Assembly (NCBI GenBank): GCA_947177115.1
Contig: CAMWTG010000175.1
Coordinates: 1-6,039 of the forward strand
Length of the DNA: 6,039 bases
Direction: 5' to 3'
Origin: an uncultured Clostridia bacterium
GTDB taxonomy: Bacteria > Bacillota > Clostridia > Oscillospirales > Oscillospiraceae
A program made the translations under genes and the position numbers. Every line of letters starts with the position of its first letter. Position 1 is the stretch's first letter. Shown piece after piece: positions 1-5,518 of this stretch. The notes below the pieces were generated by a model. The model did no database searches and was not told the DNA's origin. It was given only the letters and a program-made list of their open reading frames with translations.

Positions 1-458
1 TTTATGTGGAGCGGGGCGCGGCGGATATCGGCGTGGCCGGGAAAGACATTTTGCTGGAGTATGCGCCGGACATCTATGAGCTGGCGGACCTGGGACTGGG
101 CAAATGCCGGATGTGCGTGGCGGGCAAAAAGGATTTCCGGGACCGGACGGACCGGGTGCTGCGGGTGGCTACCAAGTTCCCGCGTATTGCAAGCGGGTAT
201 TACGCCTCCATGAGCCGGGATATCGATATCATCCATTTGAACGGGTCCATTGAGATCGCCCCTATCCTGGGGCTCAGCGATGTGATCGTGGATATTGTGG
301 AGACGGGAAAAACGCTGCTGGAAAACGATCTGGAGCCTAAGGCCGTCATTGTTCCCATTTCCGCCCGGCTCATCGCAAACAAGGTCAGTTATAAGTTCAA
401 GCATGAACAGATCGTGGAGCTGTGCCGCCGGGTGGAGGCGCTTTCGGAGAAAGGATAG
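1..458 (+). CDS. hisG: ATP phosphoribosyltransferase, short form (5'-truncated by window edge)
   Basis: HisG condenses ATP with PRPP to give phosphoribosyl-ATP, the committed first step of histidine synthesis, in the cytosol. The reading frame is open to the left edge, with the first whole codon at base 3, and 151 residues are visible before TAG at 456-458. The GTG at base 6 is an internal valine in a conserved Y-V-E-x-G-A-A-D-I-G stretch, not a start. The family signature E-x5-G-x-S-x2-I-x-D-I-x2-T-G-x-T-L is complete at bases 252-317 and includes the PRPP-binding loop. The protein ends soon after the catalytic domain, with no room for the roughly 80-residue regulatory domain of long HisG. 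It is therefore probably the short form of about 205-215 residues, with about 55-65 missing upstream. Short HisG needs the HisZ subunit, which is not in the window. hisD begins 6 bases downstream in the same frame. Confidence 0.96.
   Translation, partial: YVERGAADIGVAGKDILLEYAPDIYELADLGLGKCRMCVAGKKDFRDRTDRVLRVATKFPRIASGYYASMSRDIDIIHLNGSIEIAPILGLSDVIVDIVETGKTLLENDLEPKAVIVPISARLIANKVSYKFKHEQIVELCRRVEALSEKG
446..455 (+). promoter_or_regulatory. Ribosome binding site of hisD
   Basis: A purine-rich GGAGAAAGGA stretch at the very end of hisG ends 9 bases before the hisD ATG. It supports the start at 465 and places hisD initiation within reach of ribosomes terminating at the hisG TAG. Confidence 0.7.
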
Positions 459-464
459 GTTGCT

Positions 465-1751
465 ATGATAAAGATTTTAGATGCAAGTCAGGTCTCGCTT
501 TCGGAGATCCTGGAGCGGAGGCCGGATAAACGGGATATCTCCGGCATTGTCGCCGGTATTATGGAAGATGTGCGGCAGAATGGAGACGGCGCGCTGCTGC
601 GTTACGCCAGGGAGTTCGACAAGGCCGAGCTGGACGCGCTGGAGGTCCCCCAGGCGCAGATGGATCAGGCGCTGGCGGACATGGAGCCGGAATTGCGGGC
701 CGTGCTGGAGGAGGCGGCGGAGAATATCCGCGCCTTCCACCGGCGGCAGGTGCAGAATGGATTTACCATCAGCGAGAAACCCGGCGTGGTGCTGGGACAG
801 AAGGTCACCCCTATTGAAAAGGTGGGCGTCTACATCCCCGGCGGCACCGCTCCCCTGCCGTCTACCGTGCTTATGGACTGCATCCCCGCCAAGATCGCCG
901 GGTGTCCGGAGATCGTGATGGTCTCTCCGCCTACCTGTAACGGGGATATTCATCCCGCCATTCTTGCCGCCGCCCGTATTGCGGGCGTGGACCGGGTGTT
1001 CCGCTGCGGCGGGGCGCAGGCGGTGGCCGCTCTGGCCTATGGCACGGAGACAGTTCCCAAGGTGGACAAGATCGTAGGGCCCGGCAATCCCTTTGTGCAG
1101 GAAGCCAAGCGGCAGGTATTCGGACAGGTGGGCATTGATATGATCGCCGGGCCAAGCGATATCCTGGTGATCGCCGATGGGAGCGGCGATCCCTGCCATG
1201 TGGCCGCCGACCTTCTCAGCCAGGCGGAGCACGACAACGGCTGCGCCGTCCTGGTTACCGACTCCCCCGCTTTGGCCCAGGCTGCGGTACGGGAAATGGA
1301 ACGGCAGCTGGAGGAACTTCCTACAAGGGAAACTGCCCGGGCATCCCTGGAGAACAACGGGAAGATCATTCTTGTGAAGGATATTCCGGAGGCTGTACGC
1401 ATCGCCAACGCCTTGGCTCCGGAACATCTGGAGCTTTGCATAGACAATCCCTTCGACTACCTGAACCAGGTCAAAAACGCCGGGTCCATCTTTTTGGGCC
1501 GCAGCACCCCGGAGGCGCTGGGCGACTATTTCGCAGGCTCCAACCACACGCTGCCGACCTACGGTACCGCCAGGTTCTCCAGTCCGCTGTCGGTGGAGGA
1601 TTTTGTGAAGAAATCCCAGTTCGTTTACTATAGTGACAGCGCCCTCGCCGCCGTCAGCGGCAAAATCGCCGCCTTTGCCCGGCTGGAGGGGCTGGAGGCC
1701 CACGCCTGCAGCGCGCTGGCCCGTGAGATTCAGGAAGGAGCGGCACAATGA
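465..1751 (+). CDS. hisD: Histidinol dehydrogenase
   Basis: HisD is a zinc- and NAD-dependent cytosolic enzyme that oxidises L-histidinol to L-histidine in two steps through histidinal. The 428-residue protein has the usual family length. All catalytic and metal residues known from E. coli are present with a constant offset of six. The zinc ligands are Q253, H256, D354 and H413, and the catalytic acid/base pair is E320-H321 in L-A-P-E-H-L-E-L. The motifs V-Y-I-P-G-G-T-A-P, I-V-G-P-G-N and S-Q-A-E-H are intact. One departure is D232 in A-G-P-S-D, where the usual family signature has glutamate. The ATG start has a good upstream site and gives the expected N-terminus. The gene begins 6 bases after hisG, and its TGA overlaps the hisC ATG by four bases, which indicates co-translation. 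A 444-codon reverse-strand frame over this gene is a GC-rich shadow. Confidence 0.98.
   Translation: MIKILDASQVSLSEILERRPDKRDISGIVAGIMEDVRQNGDGALLRYAREFDKAELDALEVPQAQMDQALADMEPELRAVLEEAAENIRAFHRRQVQNGFTISEKPGVVLGQKVTPIEKVGVYIPGGTAPLPSTVLMDCIPAKIAGCPEIVMVSPPTCNGDIHPAILAAARIAGVDRVFRCGGAQAVAALAYGTETVPKVDKIVGPGNPFVQEAKRQVFGQVGIDMIAGPSDILVIADGSGDPCHVAADLLSQAEHDNGCAVLVTDSPALAQAAVREMERQLEELPTRETARASLENNGKIILVKDIPEAVRIANALAPEHLELCIDNPFDYLNQVKNAGSIFLGRSTPEALGDYFAGSNHTLPTYGTARFSSPLSVEDFVKKSQFVYYSDSALAAVSGKIAAFARLEGLEAHACSALAREIQEGAAQ
1733..1740 (+). promoter_or_regulatory. Ribosome binding site of hisC
   Basis: GGAAGGAG lies inside the last codons of hisD and ends 7 bases before the hisC ATG at 1748. 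It fixes the start within the ATGA overlap. Confidence 0.8.
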
Positions 1752-2815
1752 GCAGATATTTAAGCGCAAGATTTGCGGATCTGGAGGCGTATGTTCCCGG
1801 TGAACAGCCACAGGACATGCAGTATGTCAAGCTGAATACCAACGAATCCCCCTTCCCCCCTGCTCCGGCGGTGCTGGAGGCGGTGAACGCGGCGGAAATC
1901 AACCGTTTAAACCTCTACCCCGACCCGGAGGGCAAGGCTCTGCGGCAGGCTCTGGCGGAGCGCTACGGCGTGGAGGTGGAAAACATCTTCCTGGCTAACG
2001 GTTCCGACGAGCTGCTGAACTTCTTCTTCATGGCCTTCTGCGATGAGGATAAGCCGGTGGCCTTCCCCGCTGTCAGTTATGGATTTTATCCGGTGTATGC
2101 CAATCTCTACCGCCTTCCTTATTCCGAAATCCCCCTGCGGGAGGACTTCCGGCTGGAGCCGTCGGACTACTGCGGCATCGGGAAAAATATTGTCATCGCC
2201 AACCCCAACGCCCCCACAGGCCGGGTGATCTCCATATCCGAGATCGAGGACATCGTCCGCAGCAATCCGGACCATGTGGTCATGATTGACGAGGCCTACA
2301 TTGACTTCGGCGGCGAAAGCTGTCTGCCGCTGGTGGGGAAATACGAGAACCTGCTGGTATGCCAGACATTTTCAAAATTCCGCTCCCTGGCAGGCGGGCG
2401 GCTTGGGTTTGCCATTGGCAGTCCCGCGCTGATCGAAGACCTGGACAAGATGAAGTACTCCACCAATTCTTACAACATCAACCGTCTGACCATGGCTGCG
2501 GCCATCGCCACCATCAAGAATGATGAGTATTATGCAGCCAACAGCCGCAGGATCCAGGAGAACCGCGCCTACACCGTGGAGGAGCTCGGCAAGCTGGGCT
2601 TTGAGACCCTGCCCAGCAAGGCGAACTTCATCTTTACCCGTTGTCCCAAAGTGGATGGCGGGACCCTCTACCAGGCTTTGAAGGCCAAGGGCGTATTGGT
2701 GCGGCACTGGGACAAGGCGGTCATTGCCGACTGGTGCCGGGTGACCATCGGCTCCCGGGAACAGATGGACGTCTTTCTGGAGAAAGTCCGGGAGATCTTG
2801 GGGGAGGTGGGCTGA
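1748..2815 (+). CDS. hisC: Histidinol-phosphate aminotransferase
   Basis: HisC is a PLP-dependent fold-type I aminotransferase. It transfers an amino group from glutamate to imidazole-acetol phosphate, giving L-histidinol phosphate. The 355-residue length is typical. Visible landmarks in order are N-T-N-E (30-33), Y57 in L-Y-P-D-P-E-G, N-G-S-D-E (84-88, cofactor phosphate region), N-P-N-A-P-T-G (152-158), D181 and Y184 in D-E-A-Y, the Schiff-base lysine K210 in T-F-S-K, R218 (cofactor phosphate), and R331 in C-R-V-T-I-G (substrate binding). The loop after K210 reads F-R-S-L-A-G-G-R, which departs from the general class II aminotransferase signature just after the lysine. Position in the operon and N-terminal similarity make HisC far more likely than a related aromatic or threonine-phosphate enzyme, although relaxed specificity cannot be excluded. 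It overlaps hisD by four bases and hisB by one. Confidence 0.96.
   Translation: MSRYLSARFADLEAYVPGEQPQDMQYVKLNTNESPFPPAPAVLEAVNAAEINRLNLYPDPEGKALRQALAERYGVEVENIFLANGSDELLNFFFMAFCDEDKPVAFPAVSYGFYPVYANLYRLPYSEIPLREDFRLEPSDYCGIGKNIVIANPNAPTGRVISISEIEDIVRSNPDHVVMIDEAYIDFGGESCLPLVGKYENLLVCQTFSKFRSLAGGRLGFAIGSPALIEDLDKMKYSTNSYNINRLTMAAAIATIKNDEYYAANSRRIQENRAYTVEELGKLGFETLPSKANFIFTRCPKVDGGTLYQALKAKGVLVRHWDKAVIADWCRVTIGSREQMDVFLEKVREILGEVG
2801..2810 (+). promoter_or_regulatory. Ribosome binding site of hisB, decides the start
   Basis: GGGGAGGTGG at the end of hisC contains the near-ideal core GGAGGTG and stands 4-5 bases before the ATG at 2815. It selects this start over an in-frame upstream codon at 2641 inside hisC. 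The region between those two positions encodes nothing resembling a HisB N-terminus. Confidence 0.85.
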
Positions 2816-3402
2816 TGCGCGTTTCTGAGGTGAACCGTACCACGGCGGAAACCGATATCCGCCTGCGGCTGGAGCTGGACGGCACCGGGCTGAGCCAGAT
2901 CGCCACCGGCTGCGGGTTTCTGGACCATATGCTGACCCTGTTTGCCCGCCACGGACGGTTTGATTTGTCCATCCAGTGCAAAGGGGACACCTATGTGGAC
3001 GACCATCACACAGTGGAGGACGTAGGCATCTGTCTGGGAGACGCCTTCGCCCAGGCGTTGGGAGACAAGCGGGGCGTGGTGCGGTACGGCTCCATGCTGC
3101 TGCCTATGGACGAGGCGCTGATCCTCACCGCCGTGGACCTGTCCGGCCGGGGGATGCTGTGCTATGATCTGCACATACCTACACCGAAGGTAGGCACCTT
3201 TGACACGGAGCTGGCAGAGGAGTTCTTTATCGCCCTGGCCCGCCGGGGAGATATGACCCTCCACATCCGGCAGCTGGCGGGGAGCAACAGCCACCATATT
3301 ATTGAAGGCGCTTTCAAGAGTCTGGCCCGCTCCCTGGCGGCGGCGGCGGCTATTGATCCCCGGTTTTCCCAGGAAATCCCCTCTACCAAGGGGGTGCTGT
3401 GA
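2815..3402 (+). CDS. hisB: Imidazoleglycerol-phosphate dehydratase (monofunctional)
   Basis: HisB dehydrates imidazole-glycerol phosphate to imidazole-acetol phosphate using a manganese-dependent active site that forms in the assembled oligomer. Starting at the ATG overlapping the hisC TGA, the protein has 195 residues, the normal length of the dehydratase alone. It lacks the N-terminal HAD phosphatase domain of the bifunctional enterobacterial protein. The two internal copies of the metal-binding motif are clear: D-H-H-T-V-E-D at 63-69 (H64, H65, E68) and S-H-H-I-I-E at 159-164 (H160, H161, E164). H38, H46 and P-M-D-E (97-100) are also present. Near the C-terminus five alanines in a row (175-179) are encoded by four GCG codons and one GCT. 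The gene ends with TGA directly against the hisH start, in the same frame. Histidinol-phosphate phosphatase must be supplied by a gene elsewhere. Confidence 0.98.
   Translation: MRVSEVNRTTAETDIRLRLELDGTGLSQIATGCGFLDHMLTLFARHGRFDLSIQCKGDTYVDDHHTVEDVGICLGDAFAQALGDKRGVVRYGSMLLPMDEALILTAVDLSGRGMLCYDLHIPTPKVGTFDTELAEEFFIALARRGDMTLHIRQLAGSNSHHIIEGAFKSLARSLAAAAAIDPRFSQEIPSTKGVL
3388..3396 (+). promoter_or_regulatory. Ribosome binding site of hisH
   Basis: AAGGGGGTG in the last hisB codons differs by one base from the ideal AAGGAGGTG, and that G can still pair with U in the anti-Shine-Dalgarno sequence. It ends 6 bases before the TTG at 3403, which supports that unusual start. Confidence 0.7.
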
Positions 3403-4020
3403 TTGATAGCGATTATTGATTACGGCGTGGGGAACCTGTTTTCGCTGAAAAGCTCCTTTGCCGCTATCGGGGCGGAGACGGTGGTCACCGGAGATCCGGC
3501 GGTCATCCGCAGCGCGGATAAACTGATCCTCCCCGGCGTGGGGGCATTTGGCGACGCGGCGGCGCTGCTGCGCCGGGATGGCCTGGATAAATTGGTCTGT
3601 GAGGAGTCGGCAAATGGGAAGCCTCTTCTGGGCATCTGCCTGGGGATGCAGCTGCTGTTTGACTACGGGCTGGAGTATGGACGGCATGAAGGCTTGGGGC
3701 TGGTTCCCGGCTCCGTGCGGCCAATCGCCGACTATATCCCAACGGGATACAAGATCCCGCACATTGGATGGAACGCCCTGCGCTTCCCCGCCGGGAAGCC
3801 TGTCAGTCCGCTGTTCCGGTATATCAGGGAGGGAGACTGCGTGTATTTTGTCCACTCCTTCTGCGGGGCGGAGTGCGGGGACAGTGTGATCGCCTCTGCC
3901 GAATACGGGGCGGAACTGACGGCGGCGGTGGCAAAGGATAACGTATACGGCGTGCAGTTCCATCCGGAGAAAAGCGGAAACGTGGGGCTGAACATCCTGC
4001 GGGCGTTCTGCCAGTTGTAA
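3403..4020 (+). CDS. hisH: Imidazole glycerol phosphate synthase, glutamine amidotransferase subunit
   Basis: HisH hydrolyses glutamine and passes ammonia to HisF within the heterodimeric imidazole-glycerol-phosphate synthase. The 205-residue protein is a class I glutamine amidotransferase of normal length. The nucleophile is C79 in G-I-C-L-G-M, and H187 and E189 in Q-F-H-P-E-K complete the triad. The oxyanion-strand motif P-G-V-G-A-F-G is at 44-50, and the family motif P-H-I-G-W-N at 119-124. K190 corresponds to Thermotoga HisH K181, which forms the interface salt bridge with HisF D98; that partner is also conserved here. The start is TTG. The codon before it is the hisB stop in the same frame, and the next in-frame GTG at 3427 would delete the conserved I-A-I-I-D-Y-G strand. 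Gene contact with hisB suggests coupled reinitiation. hisA separates it from its partner hisF. Confidence 0.97.
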   Translation: MIAIIDYGVGNLFSLKSSFAAIGAETVVTGDPAVIRSADKLILPGVGAFGDAAALLRRDGLDKLVCEESANGKPLLGICLGMQLLFDYGLEYGRHEGLGLVPGSVRPIADYIPTGYKIPHIGWNALRFPAGKPVSPLFRYIREGDCVYFVHSFCGAECGDSVIASAEYGAELTAAVAKDNVYGVQFHPEKSGNVGLNILRAFCQL

Positions 4021-4025
4021 GGAGG
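4019..4025 (+). promoter_or_regulatory. Ribosome binding site of hisA
   Basis: A perfect AAGGAGG shares its first two bases with the hisH TAA stop and lies 7 bases before the hisA ATG at 4033. An ATG at 4028-4030 is out of frame and too close to the site. Confidence 0.88.
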
Positions 4026-4032
4026 GAATGAA

Positions 4033-4752
4033 ATGCTGATTTTCCCCGCAATTGACTTAAAAGACAGTAAAGTCGTCCGGCTTTACAAGGGCGATTTTGG
4101 AACGGTTCACCAGGTTGCCGATGATCCTGTTGCTGTTGCTAAAACCTTCTATGATGCTGGGGCCCGGTATCTCCACATGGTAGACCTGGACGGCGCTAAG
4201 GACGGACAGCGGAAAAACGCTGCTATTGTGCAGTTCGTGGCAGACGTGGGACTGAAGATCGAGTTGGGCGGCGGCATCCGGTCTATGGAGGATTTGAAGG
4301 CGGTTTTTACGCTGGGGGTCTGGCGGGCGGTGATCGGCTCCGCAGCCGTCTCCGATCCGGACTTTGTGGGCGCGGCTGTCGCGGAATATGGCCCGGAACG
4401 TATCGCGGTGGGTATTGACGCCAGGGACGGTCTGGTGCGTACCGCCGGCTGGGTGGAAAACACCGGTCTGGACTATCTGGAGTTCGCAAAACAAATGAAT
4501 ACAATCGGAGTAAAGTATATTATCTTTACAGATATCGAGACGGATGGGACCCTCTCAGGCCCCTCCTTTGCGCGGCTGGAAGCGCTGCAAAGGGCAGTCC
4601 CCTGCTCTATCACCGCATCGGGCGGCGTGTCCTCCAATGAGGACCTGCGGAAACTCCGGGACCAGGGGCTCTATGCCGCTATCGTTGGCAAGGCGTGGTA
4701 CGCCGGAGCCATCGATCTGGCGCAGGCCGTCCGGGAAGGAGGCCCCCAGTGA
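4033..4752 (+). CDS. hisA: Phosphoribosylformimino-5-aminoimidazole carboxamide ribotide isomerase
   Basis: HisA is a (βα)8-barrel isomerase that opens the aminoaldose ProFAR into the aminoketose PRFAR by an Amadori rearrangement, supplying the substrate of HisF-HisH. It has 239 residues, the usual size. The two catalytic aspartates are D8 in P-A-I-D-L-K and D129 in G-I-D-A-R-D, matching Thermotoga D8 and D127. T166 in F-T-D-I-E matches Thermotoga T164. Phosphate-binding turns are visible at G-G-G-I-R (79-83) and A-S-G-G-V (195-199), and D-G-T-L-S-G follows the second-half catalytic strand. HisA and HisF are homologous barrels; the N-terminus and the D-G-T-L-S-G-P stretch identify this one as HisA. 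Parts of the gene (about 4033-4160 and 4485-4540) are richer in A and T than its neighbours. The gene overlaps hisF by four bases. Confidence 0.97.
   Translation: MLIFPAIDLKDSKVVRLYKGDFGTVHQVADDPVAVAKTFYDAGARYLHMVDLDGAKDGQRKNAAIVQFVADVGLKIELGGGIRSMEDLKAVFTLGVWRAVIGSAAVSDPDFVGAAVAEYGPERIAVGIDARDGLVRTAGWVENTGLDYLEFAKQMNTIGVKYIIFTDIETDGTLSGPSFARLEALQRAVPCSITASGGVSSNEDLRKLRDQGLYAAIVGKAWYAGAIDLAQAVREGGPQ
4736..4742 (+). promoter_or_regulatory. Ribosome binding site of hisF, decides the start
   Basis: A perfect AAGGAGG in the last hisA codons lies 6 bases before the GTG at 4749. It favours that start over an in-frame GTG at 4695 inside hisA, which would add 18 residues not expected in HisF. Confidence 0.88.
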
Positions 4753-5507
4753 TCACGAAACGCATTATCCCCTGCCTGGACGTGAAGGACGGGCGGGTGG
4801 TCAAGGGGGTCAACTTTCTGGGACTGGCGGACGTCAGCTCTCCGGTGAAGCTGGCGAAGTTTTACTCGGACTGCGGCGCGGATGAACTGGTGTTTTATGA
4901 TATTACCGCCTCTGCCGAGGGCCGGGCGCTGTTCACGGACATTCTGACGGAGGTTGCCTCTACCATCTTTATCCCCCTCACCGTAGGCGGAGGCATCAAC
5001 TCTGTGGACGACTTCGACCGGGTGCTGAAGTGCGGCGCGGACAAGGTCAGCGTCAACTCCGGAGCCATCCGGGACCCCTCCCTTATCCCGGCGGCGGCAA
5101 AGAAATACGGCGACCAGTGCGTGGTCCTGTCCGTGGACGCCAAGCGGGTGGGCGGACAATTCCGGGTCTTTGCGAAAGGCGGACGGGAGGACACCGGGCT
5201 GGACGCTATTGCGTGGATCAAGTCCGGCGTTAGCAGCGGAGCTGGAGAAATCGTTCTCAACAGCATCGATACCGATGGCGTAAAGAACGGGTTCGATCTG
5301 GAAATGCTGGAGGCGGTGTGCGATGTGGTGGACGTGCCGGTGATCGCCTCCGGCGGGGCCGGGTGCATCGACCACTTCAAGACGCTGTTCCACTCCCTGC
5401 CCAAGGTGGACGCAGGGCTGGCGGCTTCGATCTTCCACTTTGGAGAGGTCGCTATTCTTGACCTCAAGAGGGAGCTTGCCAACGATGGAATTATTATGAG
5501 ATTATGA
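4749..5507 (+). CDS. hisF: Imidazole glycerol phosphate synthase, cyclase subunit
   Basis: HisF is a (βα)8 barrel that uses ammonia from HisH to convert PRFAR to imidazole-glycerol phosphate and AICAR; the AICAR is recycled to purine synthesis. From the GTG start the protein has 252 residues, standard for the family, and begins with the typical K-R-I-I-P-C-L-D-V-K-D-G. Catalytic D11 and D130 are present. The four residues that gate the ammonia tunnel in Thermotoga HisF, R5, E46, K99 and E167, are conserved at the same numbers, as is D98, which pairs with the HisH lysine. The second-half strand reads L-N-S-I-D-T-D-G, with N171 where Thermotoga has threonine. The C-terminal A-A-S-I-F-H-F-G-E motif is intact. 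The start codon lies within the hisA stop (GTGA), so translation is probably coupled to hisA. Confidence 0.98.
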   Translation: MITKRIIPCLDVKDGRVVKGVNFLGLADVSSPVKLAKFYSDCGADELVFYDITASAEGRALFTDILTEVASTIFIPLTVGGGINSVDDFDRVLKCGADKVSVNSGAIRDPSLIPAAAKKYGDQCVVLSVDAKRVGGQFRVFAKGGREDTGLDAIAWIKSGVSSGAGEIVLNSIDTDGVKNGFDLEMLEAVCDVVDVPVIASGGAGCIDHFKTLFHSLPKVDAGLAASIFHFGEVAILDLKRELANDGIIMRL

Positions 5508-5512
5508 GGAAG
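5506..5512 (+). promoter_or_regulatory. Ribosome binding site of hisIE
   Basis: GAGGAAG overlaps the hisF TGA stop and ends 6 bases before the ATG at 5519. The surrounding 40 bases are A+T-rich, which would keep the start region unstructured. Confidence 0.75.
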
Positions 5513-5518
5513 TAAAAT

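Noticed and set aside
6..8. GTG at base 6 as the hisG start
   Set aside because: It is an internal valine codon of a conserved HisG segment, and the frame is open to the window edge.
477..1811. A 444-codon open frame on the reverse strand covering hisD
   Set aside because: It lies wholly opposite hisD and the start of hisC, both real genes with full motifs. Its protein is rich in Gly, Arg, His and Gln with no recognisable domain, as expected when GC-rich codons keep the antisense frame free of stops.
1848..1860. Runs of C in early hisC as a slippage or phase-variation site
   Set aside because: The two runs are short (five and six) and interrupted by TT, and they encode the conserved S-P-F-P-P segment. 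The frame is intact.
2641..2814. Upstream in-frame start that would lengthen HisB by 58 residues
   Set aside because: The extra segment is the hisC 3' end read out of frame. The ATG at 2815 has a near-ideal ribosome site and gives the standard 195-residue dehydratase.
2668..3963. A 431-codon open frame on the reverse strand covering the end of hisC, hisB and most of hisH
   Set aside because: It spans three genuine genes on the other strand, has no recognisable motif and shows the same composition artefact. Length alone is not evidence in GC-rich DNA.
4052..4080. TTGACT in hisA as a -35 element
   Set aside because: No TATAAT-like hexamer lies 16-18 bases downstream; the sequence there is GC-rich. 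The bases encode the conserved I-D-L of the catalytic strand.
4495..4523. Possible internal promoter in hisA before hisF (a TATTAT at 4518-4523)
   Set aside because: The -10-like hexamer sits in an A+T-rich patch, but the best -35 at suitable spacing matches only about three of six bases. It is within coding sequence and over 200 bases from hisF.
4695..4748. Upstream in-frame GTG that would lengthen HisF by 18 residues
   Set aside because: HisF proteins begin right at the K-R-I-I-P-C-L-D stretch. The GTG at 4749 has a perfect AAGGAGG at the right distance.
5476..5505. Possible promoter before hisIE: TTGCCA, 18-base spacer, TGA-GATTAT
   Set aside because: The matches are moderate (five of six and four of six with an extended TG), but transcription would begin around 5512. 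That would remove the Shine-Dalgarno site of hisIE, so the bases are better explained as the hisF end and hisIE ribosome site.
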